NCBI GenBank assembly: GCA_026874595.1
Contig: CM049320.1
Location: forward strand, 3,539,464 to 3,603,463
Direction of reading: 5' to 3'
Source: Sipunculus nudus
Taxonomy: Eukaryota > Annelida > Sipuncula > Golfingiida > Sipunculidae
DNA length: 64,000 nucleotides
Both the position numbers and the translations under genes were made by a program. Every line of letters begins with the position of its first letter. Within the stretch, counting starts at the first letter, position 1. Under the pieces are notes generated by a model that saw only the letters and a list, made by a program, of their open reading frames with translations, did not search any database and had not been told where the DNA came from. Below are positions 21,610-32,376 of the stretch, one piece after another.

Positions 21610-23940
21610 AACTAGATGTGTCGGAACGACACGAATGCCCCCGCCTAGAGCAAATTAGAAATATTTTTTAATTTTGGTTAAAAGTAGGTCAACTTGGACA
21701 AAATGCAAACTCGATCTGTAACGGGTCACTATCAAGCAACACACCAAAAATCAAGCCAGTATCTGCAGGTATTGCGAAAAAAGGCCATTCATGTGCATTT
21801 ATCACAAAAAATTCTATTTTTCATGAAATTTTCAATGTTCAGGATCTGTCATACGGTCAAAAATAGGTCAACCGGGACGAAACGCAAACTCGATCTGAAA
21901 GTGGTCATCATGCGCCCCACAGACCAAAAATTTGGCCAGTATCTGTAACTTTATTGCATTGCGAAACTAGAATATTTTGCTACCAAGATTTTGTCGATAT
22001 ATATCTTCACTGAAGAAAGAAAAATTCCTACGGCGAATCCTTGAAGAGATATCCTGCTCACAAGGCAGAAGGCGAAAAATCCTTTAAAAATTTATTTTTA
22101 AAAAATCCAAAATTGTAGGTGGTGCCACCAAATACGGGCAGCAGGTAGAGACTATCAGTCCCAATGAACATAGTAAATTTGATGAAAATCCACCCAATGA
22201 TTCCTGAGATATAAGCGTCTAAGTGTTTTTCTATAATCAGCTCTAAAATGTAGAAAAATGGGTCAAGGTCACCCATCTTCAAACGTGACCGAGATTTTGT
22301 CGATATACATCTTCATTGATGAAATAAAATTCCAACGGTGAATCCTTTTAGAGAAAACCCGCTCACAAGGTAATAGTTAACGGACGCCGGACGGACAGAC
22401 GCCGGACGGACAGACGGACGAAAGGACAGCTTGGATGACGACAATAGCCCATCAGCCAATGGGCTGAGAGCTAAAAAATGCTGTACATGAACATTTGTCA
22501 TGAAAATTTCTTTTGTTTTCATGAAATTTTCTATGTTCAGGAGCCGTCAAACGGTCAAAAATAGGTTAACCTGGAAGAAACGCGACGTCGATCTGTAAAT
22601 TATCATTATCTGGGCACACACCAAAATCAGGCCCGTATCTGCAGGCAATGCGAAAAAAAAGTCCGTACATGTGCATTTGTCATGAAAATTTCTTTTGTTT
22701 TCATGAAATTTTCTATGTTCAGGAGCCGTCAAACGGTCAAAAATAGGTCCACCTGGAAGAAACGCGACCTCGATCTGTAAATTATCATTATCTGGGCACA
22801 CACCAAAATCAGGCCCGTATCCGCAGGCAATGCGAAAAAAAAGTCCGTACATGTGCATGTGTCATGAAAATTTCTATATTTCATGAAATTTTCTAGGTGT
22901 AGAAGCCGATACAAGGTCAAAAAAGGTCAACCGAAACGAAACGCAAACTCGACCTGTAACTGGCCATTATCTGGGCACACACCAAAAATCAGGCCAGTAT
23001 CTGCAGGCAATGCAAAAAAAAAGTCCGTACATGTGCATTTGTCATGAAAATTTCTATATTTCATGAAATTTTCTAGGTGTAGGAGCCGATACAAGGTCAA
23101 AAAAGGTCAACCGAGACGAAACGCAAACTCGACCTGTAACTGGCCATTATCTGCCCACACACCTAAAATCAGGCCAGTATCTGCAGGCAATGCAAAAAAA
23201 AGTCCGTACATGTGCATTTGTCATGAAAATTTCTATATTTCATGAAATTTTCTAGGTGTAGGAGCCGATACAAGGTCAAAAAAGGTCAACTGGGACGAAA
23301 CGCAAACTCGATCTGTAACTAATCATTATCTGCGCACACATAAAAAAATCAGGCCCGTATCTGCAGGCATTGCGAAAAAATGTCCGTACATGTTCATTTG
23401 TCATGAAATTTCTATTTTTCATGAAATTTATAGGTTCAGGAGCCGTTACACGGTCAAAAATAGGTCAACTGGGACGAAACGAATACTCGATCTGTAACTG
23501 GTCATTATCTGCCCACACATCAAAATCAGGCCAGTATCTGCAGGCATTGCGAAAAAAGTCCGTACATGTGTATTTGTCATGAAATATCTATTTTTCGTTA
23601 AATGTTCTAGGTTAAGGAGGCGTTACACGGTCAAAAAAAGGCAACCGGGACGAAACGCAAACTCGATCTGTAACAGGTCATTATCTGCCCACACACCAAA
23701 ATCAGGCCAGTATCTGCAGGCATTGCGAAAAAAAGTCCGTACATGTGTATTTGTCATGAAAACTTCTATATTTCATGAAATTTTCTAGGTTTAGGAGACG
23801 ATGCACGGTCAAAAGTAGGTCAACCGGGACGTAACGCAAACTCGATCATACTCAAACTGCAGGCATTGCGAAAAAAATCCGCACAATTTTTTTTTTTTGG
23901 AATGACGGAATGACGGACACGGGTAAAACTGGATTTAGAG
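21610..23940. mobile_element. Non-autonomous element with ~180-bp central tandem units
   Basis: Near the left end a perfect hairpin occurs (GTGTCGGAACGACAC, ~21,617-21,631) followed by ACGAATGCCCCCGCC. About ten units of ~180 bp follow, anchored by GGTCAACCGGGACGAAACGC or variants near 21,690, 21,868, 22,565, 22,745, 22,925, 23,105, 23,285, 23,463, 23,640 and 23,818. The right end is a T-run and GGAATGACGGAATGACGG near 23,890-23,918. No coding capacity. The layout is like the bivalve pearl/Helentron-type elements with ~160-bp central repeats (established group; membership here is inference). Confidence 0.68.
21950..22490. repeat. Insertion interrupting the ~180-bp tandem units, with ~300-bp internal duplication
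   Basis: The unit periodicity breaks at ~21,950 and resumes near 22,480. The inserted sequence contains ATTTTGTCGATATA..CTTCA and GCTCACAAGG at ~21,990-22,062 and again at ~22,291-22,370. It then has a GGACGCCGGACGGACAGACG run (~22,380-22,425) and the palindromic AGCCCATCAGCCAATGGGCT (~22,447-22,466). Such ends match other dispersed repeats in the window, for example at 40,470-40,540. Confidence 0.55.
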
Positions 23941-24381
23941 TTTGAAATAAACTTTTGTCATATCTTTTCCTTATTAATTTACAAATTACCTTTAAGCATG
24001 TTATTCTCATGTGTTTCTTTAGTCTGTGATGCTAAATGTTCACCTGTCACCGACGTGTTGTTGTGCTGTCGTTTGTTTTCAAATATTTGGTTATTTATTA
24101 ATATTAACATAGGTTAGAGAGTCTTCGTTATATAAAAGCACCGTCTGTTTTACTTGGATATAATTAATTATGAGACCAAGATTTGATTAACTTTGAATAC
24201 AAAGTACTATATAACTATGATACTAATCATGAAGTTTTTTTTCTTTTACCAGGCGCTTTTTGTAGCTGTTCTAGTAGGATCTCTCGGGTGCTCTATACTG
24301 TACACACTTTTCATATATTCGTTTTCTAATATGATTTCATAATAGTTTTGATCATAATGTGTTCCATTTAAATATTTTTAG
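23941..24381. other. No gene assigned; possible upstream exon near 24,252
   Basis: The sequence is AT-rich. A strong pyrimidine tract ends in TTTTACCAG at ~24,243-24,251. The bases after it can be read as a hydrophobic stretch (ALFVAVLVGSLGC), like a signal-peptide core, but no convincing donor or Met links it to the next exon. Confidence 0.3.
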
Positions 24382-24716
24382 AACCAATCATTGAGATGAC
24401 GTCAGGGGATCCCCGTGTTCTCGCAGACCACACTGCAGGTTCCTGTATTAAGATCCCGAGAGGTCCTCCTGGATATTTTAAAGTTCGTCTGGATTATCAG
24501 TTTCCGCTTCCGAGTCTGTTTGTTAACGTCACCCTCAGAACTGGCGGGTGTGAGCAGGTTTACGTCTATTGGCCACGGGGCATTTATAATGAGGGAAGAC
24601 AAACACTCCACCGGCTGTGCTTTGAGAAATCTCACACCGTTGGAACTGATACATTGTGTGTTTTCTCTTGTCTCTCAGGCTCGGGATCACATGACCAGTT
24701 AAGTTCTGTGATCAAT
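24382..24716 (+). CDS. Probable coding exon, galactose-binding/discoidin-like extracellular domain
   Basis: The acceptor AATATTTTTAG ends at 24,381. The frame (phase 1 entry) is open through a possible donor AAT|GTACAT at 24,716, with high GC for the region. It reads EPIIEMTSGDPRVLADH, then AGSCIKIPRG, YFKVRLDYQFPLPSLFVNVT and several Cys (GGCEQ, LCFEK, LCVFSCL). The order (short acidic start, SCI, FKVRLD, hydrophobic strands, Cys pair) is like the F5/8 or fucolectin-type fold seen in many mollusc receptors. That assignment is tentative. Entry phase matches the exit phase of exon 3 at 15,942, so it could be an alternative 3' part of that gene or belong to a separate gene whose first exons I did not find. 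Confidence 0.55.
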
Positions 24717-26490
24717 GTACATTTCCATCAAATGTTGAATACAGCAGTTAGGGTTTGTTCTTTAGATATTGGAAATATATGATTAATAAGTGACGTCATT
24801 TCACAATTCCCCCAAGTACAAGGGGATTCTTTGATGTATACTTTCAGAATGTTTCCGGTATTGTTTTGAAATAAATTTGCCATATTAGTAATTTGACATG
24901 AAAGACGTTTGACATAAAAACACATATTTGACCTAATAATGAATCAAAAGAGGTAAACGTCCTACCCAATTTTTCTTTGATCATTTATCGGATAAATAAT
25001 CCTTAAATTCTAATAAAATATAATTTGGTTACATGTATTCACCGGTCTGACTTCTTACACCATCCTAATTGTTGTTAATACAGGCCAAAATGCTAAAAAC
25101 CAGTTATGTAGTTTTAAAGACATAATTTGATTTATACATCACTTTTTTCATTTTTCGCTTGCTTAACCTAGTTTTCTAATTTGTCCATCCATTTTCTACA
25201 AAATTTATGTAGTTTTCATGATGACTTAATATCTTTCCCATGGTTCCTAAAATGAATAAGCTGTTCGACTGACGTATATTGAAACACCCATTTAGAATGC
25301 AAGCAGTGAAATAATATGTGCCGGAACAGTTGTTCCCTCCTTATGTTATTAAGTCTTATGCTTAAAAAGCGAAAGGATTTCTTTATATAGCGATACCCTT
25401 AGAGGATTGTTATGCTTTTATATTTTGCATGCGTTCCATTAGCCTTTTTGTATATTCTAGGTAATACACAAATGTGTACAAATATGTACAAACATAAATA
25501 AATCCTTGAAATAAAAGTTTATTTCTTTTAGTATATCCGAGAAATTCTTTCTCTGGTATTTTACAACCAGATGAAGACGTTTCCACATGTACTCTCCTAA
25601 ATTGGGAACCTGGAATCCGCCTGCTTTGTGCCATATATTTAAAAAGAATAATTAAACATTTAATTTTAGTAACATTTGATCACTTTTTTAACTGTGTACA
25701 TTTTTGTAATACTTGTTATGATTTTATTCACGTTTTTGTTATATACATTGTACAAAGCCACTTAATGTAAATGTATAAAAGTGGACATTTAATCTAATAA
25801 CATGTTTCAGGTTCACGATATTCCATGCAATTCACAAAATACAATACCGTTTACTAACCGAGCCTAACTATGTATGACGGGCCTGCCGCTCTAACAAAAG
25901 GAACAGCTGGCTTTGACGGATTTGTTCAATCTTCTCATTAAAGTGAGGTTACAGTGGAGAGCATTCTTATTTTGTGAACATGAAGCTTATGACATGGAGA
26001 AAGCTTTGTTATGTTGAAGTATGTATTTTGTTCCAACATTATCACTTTGTTGTACTGCTTGATCATTAATTTTCAATACATTTTCGAGAGCATACAAAGT
26101 CGTGTGTATAAAAGGGGGCGTTCATTGGCCTCCGGTTTTGAGTCTCATTCTAATTTCTACAAGAATGACAGCTCTAATGGATATTTCAAATTATGTTTAT
26201 CGATCACCAGTGTGGATGTAATCTGGTTAATTGAAATTCGTTTGTACCCATGGTAACTCTCTTTATCCTGGAAAAGTGCTCCCCGCTGAGAAAATTGATG
26301 TGTTTCTGGTTTGCTGGAGAGGTAAATGTCCAAATAAATAAATCAAAATTGACAGGTATCAGCAGAGTTCCGTTGTTTAAAATGAAAGATCGATATAAAT
26401 CTTGACCGGATGAACGTAGATTTGTGGCTCATTGAGGCCGAGGTCCTATTGATGTCTGCGGGGCTTCAGGAAGCTTTGCGCAGCAACGTA
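24717..26490. other. Intron and downstream sequence, otherwise unassigned
   Basis: Apart from the candidate terminal exon at 25,811-25,867, no coding exon, repeat or RNA gene was recognised. The sequence is AT-rich. Confidence 0.45.
25811..25867 (+). CDS. Candidate terminal exon following 24,382-24,716
   Basis: A branch-like CTAATAAC and TGTTTCAG precede 25,811. In phase 0, matching the donor at 24,716, it reads VHDIPCNSQNTIPFTNRA and stops at TAA 25,865-25,867. The joined product ends ..SSVIN-VHDIPC.., which restores a hydrophobic beta-strand pattern. AATAAATAAAT at ~26,333 is a possible polyadenylation signal. The exon is short and unsupported by homology. Confidence 0.4.
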   Translation, partial: VHDIPCNSQNTIPFTNRA

Positions 26491-26493
26491 CTG

Positions 26494-26571
26494 CTACTCA
26501 ACTGTGTCGCAAGCTCTGGTTGGCTGTTTGTACTACTCAACTGTGTCGCAAGCTCTGGTTGGCTGTTTGTC
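26494..26571. repeat. 39-bp direct tandem duplication
   Basis: Two adjacent copies of a 39-bp unit starting CTACTCAACTGTGTCGCAAG, identical except for the last base. The period is a multiple of three, but no supported gene contains it. Confidence 0.9.
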
Positions 26572-26899
26572 GTATTTTCTGTCAGTGAAATGAGAATTCC
26601 CTTCATTTTATTTTATACATATTATAACTTAAAAAAAATGTACATGCAATGTTGGACAAGTATTTTTTATCAGTATGTGACCAATCACATACATATGTGC
26701 TAACGCTTGTTTAAGCCTGGCATGAGTCATGTGTTTAATTGTGAATTGAACGTATGATATCCTTCAGTTCGATGCATTATCGATAATTATGTATTATCTT
26801 TATATATGGCTGGACGGTGTACGTATACGACACTGTACGGCGGCTTTTAAATTTTGGAGGGATATTAAATTTTTGTATGGTAAAATTGCAGGTTGATTT

Positions 26900-27540
26900 T
26901 AAATATAAATGTGTATTCCGTATGTTTTGGATTCATTCATAAATGGCAGGAGCTTCGGAAAACTGTATTTTTTGCTAGGGTTTTTTATGATTAAGAGTAT
27001 TATTAAAAATAGGATTAAGCTAGAGCAATTTTTAAGTAAAACTAAAGGGTACACAGGGAATACAGAATTTCAAAACGTTTTGGCGTTCCAACATGGCTCT
27101 ATGTAAAGGGGTTAATGATTTTACTCGATATCGATATAGTCTCCCCCCCCCCCTTTGTGTTTGTGTGTGCGTGTGCGGGGGGGGGGGGTATCTCACGTTC
27201 ATGATTTCCTTTGTAAATGTATTTGTTTTGCATATGGTGTTGTTTGGATGTTTTAAATAGGTTTGCAATTATGTAATTACATATAGGATTGTATGCATGT
27301 ATGTAATTACATATAGGATTGTATGAATGTATGTAATTACATATAGGATTGTATGAATGTATGTAATTACATATAGGAGTGTATGAATGTATGTGTATTT
27401 AGGCTGGATTGTATAAGAGTTATTACTTTTGTCTTTGCTTTGTTTTTTTGTTGTAAATATTCGCTACACGCGATGGTATGTATACCGATGTATATATACT
27501 TTTGTAAATATTTTGATTTCAATAAACAATATAATAATAA
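26900..27540 (+). mobile_element. Decayed 3' end of an L1/Tx1-like LINE
   Basis: The 3' end at ~27,505-27,533 (TTTTGATTTCAATAAACAATATA) matches the end of the LINE at 61,348-62,718 (TTTTGATTTTAATAAACAATATA at ~62,684-62,706). ATTTGTTTTGCATAT also occurs in both 3' UTRs (~27,220 and ~62,609). A short frame at ~26,909-27,106 could be the ORF2 C-terminus, but this is weak. The minisatellite at 27,271-27,390 and C- and G-runs (~27,144, ~27,177) lie inside. Confidence 0.5.
27271..27390. repeat. 30-bp minisatellite, four copies
   Basis: Four head-to-tail 30-bp units, each starting with the palindrome-bearing ATGTAATTACAT. They differ at only a few positions (GCATGT in the first, GGAGTG in the last). 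Confidence 0.95.
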
Positions 27541-27780
27541 AAGTAAAATTAATTCGCCATTGCTACGCAAAAACAAAATCGGGAGGGGTAGGAAGCATTG
27601 TTAAAACTGATGCCAGGCGGTTCAGAGGTCTGAGCGCCCAGCCAGAGAGGCCCCTATGAATCGCATGCGCAAATAGCAGCTCTTTACTACCCAAAAAATT
27701 GGGGAAGAAGGTAGGAAGCCTGGTATCCATTGCAAGCATTGTTAAAACTGTCGCCAGGGGGATTGGAGGTCATATCCTAT
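27541..27780. repeat. Short imperfect direct duplication
   Basis: AGCATTGTTAAAACTG followed by a GCCAGG-rich stretch and GGAGGTC or AGAGGTC occurs at ~27,592-27,632 and ~27,735-27,775. No gene was seen here. Confidence 0.6.
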
Positions 27781-30180
27781 AATACTTGTGACATCGAATT
27801 ACTGGATTATCGTTGCCCGTAGGGTTAGGGGTACCCAAGTCACGGACATAAAATGAGACCTGTGAAAAGCACTTACTGGAATATTCCATGCCCGATGGAC
27901 ATGAAATACTCCAGCAAGTGCTTTTCACAGGTCTCATTTTATGTCCGTGATATGAGTAACCCTAACCCTTCGGGGATCGGATACTGCAGTAAATGAATGA
28001 TGCAGATATCATTTTATGTATGTGCGTTATATGCGTAAGCTGTACATTTCGGGCAAGGGTAATCCAGTAATGAATGGTGCGATATGTCCGTAATATGGGT
28101 CACCCTAACCCTTAATACATTCAGTGCTCAGGCAAGCGCTTGTCACTTGTGGCATTTTATATGTCCGTGATATAGGTCACCCTAACCCCTCGGACATGGA
28201 TTACTCCAGAAAGTGCTTGTCACAGATTCCATTCAACGTGCGTGATATGGGTACACTTACATCCCGGGAATGGAATACTCCAGTAAGTGCTGGTCACCAG
28301 ACATGGGGCGAAACTTCGAAATGTATTGGAATACGAATACTCAATAATTCCATGAATATGAATACGAATAGGAATACAGGTCACACGTGACATTTTACAT
28401 GTGGGTGATATAGGTAACCCTGACCCTGTGGGCGTGGAATACTCCGGTGAGGGCTTCCCGAATTTGTCAGTGTATATTTCCGTGATATGGGTAACCCTAA
28501 CCCTTCTGGCATGATATTATCTAGTAAGTGCTTTTCATAGGTTTCATGTTTGTCCGTGATAGGGTTAACCCTAACCAATCGGGCATGGAATACTCCAGTA
28601 ATTGCTTTTCAAAGGCTTCATGTTTTGTCCGTGATATGGATAACCCTAACCCTTCTGGCATGGAATAATCCAGAAAGCGTTTGTCACAGGTTTCATTGTA
28701 TGTCCGTGATATAGGTAACCCTAACCCTTAAAGCATTGAATACTGAAGTAAGCGCTTGTCACTGGTATTATTTTATGTGTGCTTGATATGGGTAACCCTA
28801 ACCCTTCGGGCATGAAATACGCCAGTGTGTGCTTTTCCCAAGCTTCATTTAATGTCCGTGTTATGGGTAACCCTAACCCATCGGGCAAGGCTAAACCAGT
28901 AAGTAATTGCCACAGGTATTATACGATTTGTCCGTAATATGGATTACCCCATTTTCACAGGTCTCATTTTATGTCCGTGATATCGGTACCCCCAAACCTT
29001 ACGGGTAAGGATGTCACAAGTATTATACGATATGTCCGTATTATGTGTTGGCCTAACCCTCAATGCAATGAATACTTAAAGTATGTGCGTGACATTGGTG
29101 ATATTTTATATGTCCGTGATATGGCTTAAACAAACCCCTTGGGTAAGGATGATCAAGAAAGTAGTTATCACAGGTATTACACGACTTGTTCGTTATATGG
29201 GTAACCCTAATGCCCCATGCATTGAATGTAAGCACGTGACACTCTTGGCATGTTACAATATGTCTTTAATATGGCTAAACGAAACCCTTGATGGATTGAA
29301 TGCACTGAAGTAAGCGCTTGTCACTGGAGTCAATATGTCCGTGATATGGGTAACCGTAACCCTTCGAGCATGAAATAATCTAGAAAGTGCATAGCATTAT
29401 TGGCATGAGGTATCGCCATTATATGTTTTTTTTCAAACTCTTCAGGCATGCACTAATGAATAATAGCCCCATATTTTATTTAATGTCCGTCATATGAGAA
29501 ACCTTTACCCTTCGAGCATGAAATACTGCAGTAAGTGCTTTTCACAGGTTTCTTGTTTTGTCCGTGATATGGGTAACCGTAACCCTTTCGGGCAAAGCAT
29601 AGCGAAGAAAGCGCGTGACACTGGTGACATGTTACAATATGTCCGTAATCTGGGTAACCCACACCCTTCATGCGTTTAAAATGGGTAATCCTATAACTTC
29701 GGGCAAGGATAAGCCAGTAAAGTAGGTGCAATTTATGTCCAGAATATGGGCCCCCTAACCCTTGGGGCAAGGATTATAAAGTATCTGTCACAGGTGTCAT
29801 ACGATTAGTCCGTAATATAGGTAACCTTAACCTTTCTTGCAATGACAGCTCATATAAGCGCTTTTCAATGGTCTCATGTTATGGTCCGTGATATGGGTAA
29901 CCCTAACCCTACTGGCATGCCATACCCAATTAAGTGCTTGTCACAGGTTTCATTTAATGTCCGTGATAGGGTAACCTGACCCTTGGGCATGGAAATCTTC
30001 AGTAAGTAGTTGTCACATGTATTATTCAATATGTCCGTAACATAGGTTACCCTAATATACTATGTGTTGAATACTGAAGTCAGCGTTTGACACGTGTCAT
30101 TTTATATGTCAGTTATATGGTTAAGCCTGAACCATGGGGCAAGAATAATGCAGTATAAGTGTGTTGCTCAGGTTTGTGTG
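27780..30180. repeat. Degenerate ~75-80-bp minisatellite with telomere-like core
   Basis: About 25-30 diverged units. Typical order: TGTCCGTGATATGGGTAACC, CTAACCCTTCGGGCATGG, AATACTCCAGTAAGTGC, TTGTCACAGGTTTCATTT. Spacing varies around 75-80 bp, with some units fused or shortened. The GGTAACCCTAACCC part recalls the TTAGGG telomere strand, but only one or two hexamers occur per unit. Divergence is high (many units differ at 10-30 percent of positions), so the array is old. No gene lies inside it. Confidence 0.82.
27838..27951. repeat. Inverted repeat at the left edge of the minisatellite
   Basis: The left arm (TCACGGACATAAAATGAGAC, then CTGTGAAAAGCACTT) is the reverse complement of the right arm (AAGTGCTTTTCACAGGTCTC, then ATTTTATGTCCGTGA). 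The arms are ~45-50 bp around a short centre (~27,889-27,902). One minisatellite unit is therefore inverted head-to-head against its neighbour. Confidence 0.85.
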
Positions 30181-30915
30181 TTGTAAGGATTTGGTATAAG
30201 GTTTTGGCGTATTAATGCATCAATTTTAAATGATACTGATTATAGAGATTTTATGGTACATTTCTGGAAATCTAGCAAACAGAAAGAATTAAATATAAAG
30301 ATGTATTAGAATGATATGACCTGGGAAATCTCAATTACAAAAAGTATTAGTCGAGGATATTTTAAACAAAACACAATTAACCAAAGTATCAAATTAAAAA
30401 CAGATTACAATTAAGAACTGCCAAAGCACGAGAAAGGAGTAAATGTAAATGCATCAACGCTACTAAATTTAGAAATGCATTTACCAGATTTTGACATGAA
30501 GACAACCAAAGCAGCGGCTATCCGGTGCAAAATTCAGTGTCTGGAAGAGGCCTAGAAACCATGAGCGGGATTAAGGACGAGGCCGGGGAGGTCTGTTCAG
30601 ATAATTTTTCAATGTTCGTGTGAGGGCGTCCACCTACAAAGATTATACGAGTGCGAGCCAACCGATTAAAAAACACAGGATATTTGCTTTCCTTTCTAGT
30701 AAATTATCGGCAGAGCAGGCAATATATGGTGATGGTAAAATAAAATTGGAGGAAGCAACAGATACACGTAAGTTCAATATGGTAAGTCCTAAAAGAGAAG
30801 AACTTTCATCCGAGTTCAATTATCGACTCTGGCATATTTTGGTAATTTAAACTTTTTTAATAAATATGTTTAATGAAGGTAACAACCTTCATTTTTCTAG
30901 TGCTTACTCAACTCT
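30181..30915. other. No gene seen
   Basis: AT-rich sequence with only short frames. GGTAACAACCTTCA near 30,880 lies just outside the SINE. No repeat was recognised. Confidence 0.45.
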
Positions 30916-31205
30916 GAAGAATAAATGTAACCTTGTTTTAACCAGGCCCAGAGACTACTGCACTTGCGGCACCTGGGCCTGTAATCGTCCCCATTGTTGG
31001 GTCATACCTTCGAGGAACCCCGAAAGGCGCACTCATTTGCGAGTGAAACACTACCGTAGGATACGGCCTTCCTATTAAGCCTGCAGAGCGCTACACCCAG
31101 GTAGGGACTCACAGTGAAAATCTTACTGTCTCGGCTGGATCTCAAACTCACGATCTCCTTGCTTTGAGTCCTGTTGTCACCAGAAGACTGTGACTTTGTA
31201 TCATA
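30916..31205 (-). mobile_element. tRNA-derived SINE, copy 2 (inverted relative to copy 1)
   Basis: On the minus strand it has a B-box-like GAGTTTGAGATCC (31,150-31,138) and then the same body as 311-560: GTGTTTCACTCGCAAA, GCGCCTTTCGGGG, GTATGACCCAACAATG, GACGATTACA, GGGCCTGGTTAA. It ends in an AT-rich tail near 30,916. The two copies differ at many positions, so both are old insertions of one family. Confidence 0.68.
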
Positions 31206-32376
31206 AGGTATAAAGAGTATGACTAGATAATTGTTTTGCAAGTTTTGTTAATTTTATAGAGTATCATGTTTAGCCGGTAGCGTGAGAAACCCAGTTAGGA
31301 AGAAGTTAGTTATAATACCAATATAATACATTTCTTTAAAGTTAACTGAAGCCTAACCCTAAAAGGAACAAAAAAAATCACAAAATAATACTCATACTTA
31401 GAACATAAAAATAAATTACCTATAACCAAAAATAAATCGAATCTCAAACTTATAAGATAAAAAAAACAGCCAAAATATTTAATGATATATGCCCATACAC
31501 ATACATATACAAAGCCATGAAAATATATACAAGCAAATACATGAGCTGGCACATACCAATCCCTCGGCGCCATCTAGTGGCGAAAAGGCGAACCATCGCC
31601 TCCAATGACTAATAAGGAACATAATGTAAACCTGTCAAATTATAAAACATGAATAAAAGAAACCCGTATACAAAACAAGCTCAAATTAAATTTATAAAAT
31701 CTAAACTTTATATTCTTAATAAATTATGATGCATCAACTATTCAAAAGAAAAGGTAAGAATACTCACCTCAACTCAATACAGACAGAAAAGTATTACCTC
31801 TAAGTTAATCTTAAAACCCCCAGCTACCTTACATTTACACTTATTCATATACACCTTGTTTCACAATTTTCGATTACCAGATAAAATGATACACATATGT
31901 GGTAAAGCGTGTACTCAACCCATTGTATTAACATTAATTAAGACCTTGACCTAGACCATTCCCTCATCTACCGACTAAAAATCGAAAAAAAAGAAAACCC
32001 AAATCTAAAACCAAACTGAAAACCCAAATCTAAAACCAAACTGAAATAAATACCACTTAAATTAAATAAATAAAGACTAAGGATACTTCCCTCCCTTTAT
32101 TAAAGGAAAAGTGTTAATTTCGAACTGAGCTTAATATGCCCGTATACTTCTTTGTATGTACATATATTTTCATTTAGTGCCGATTTACAAGGAAAATAAT
32201 GCACATATTTAATAATACAACTACATTACCCATGACATTGACATACACTTCACCACTCAGATATTGTGTCGCAGTCCGAAGTTCCTCATTAACCCATGTC
32301 AAATTAAACATAGACATTTTAAAAAGGTTTCTTGAAGACACGACATTAATTTTGTTTTCCATAATTTTTTAAAATA
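31206..32376. other. A/C-skewed sequence, no gene seen; 25-bp tandem duplication
   Basis: The plus strand is rich in A and C, like the sense strand of the Jockey-type LINE, but I could not align it. A ~25-bp unit (AACCCAAATCTAAAACCAAA and flank) is duplicated in tandem at ~31,996-32,046. GGCGCCATCTAGTGGCGAA occurs at ~31,567-31,585. Confidence 0.4.

Noticed and set aside
22313-23788. Series of 60-103-residue frames in the 180-bp repeat
   Set aside because: They are periodic with the repeat, occur on both strands and are interrupted in neighbouring units.
26410-26703. A 97-residue protein with a repeated LLNCVASSGWLFV segment
   Set aside because: The peptide repeat is a consequence of the 39-bp DNA duplication. 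There is no splice, homology or compositional support for coding.
27780-30180. True telomere or CRISPR array
   Set aside because: Only one or two hexamers occur per ~75-80-bp unit and the rest is unrelated, so it is not telomere. Units are contiguous and diverged, without unique spacers between constant repeats, so it is not CRISPR.
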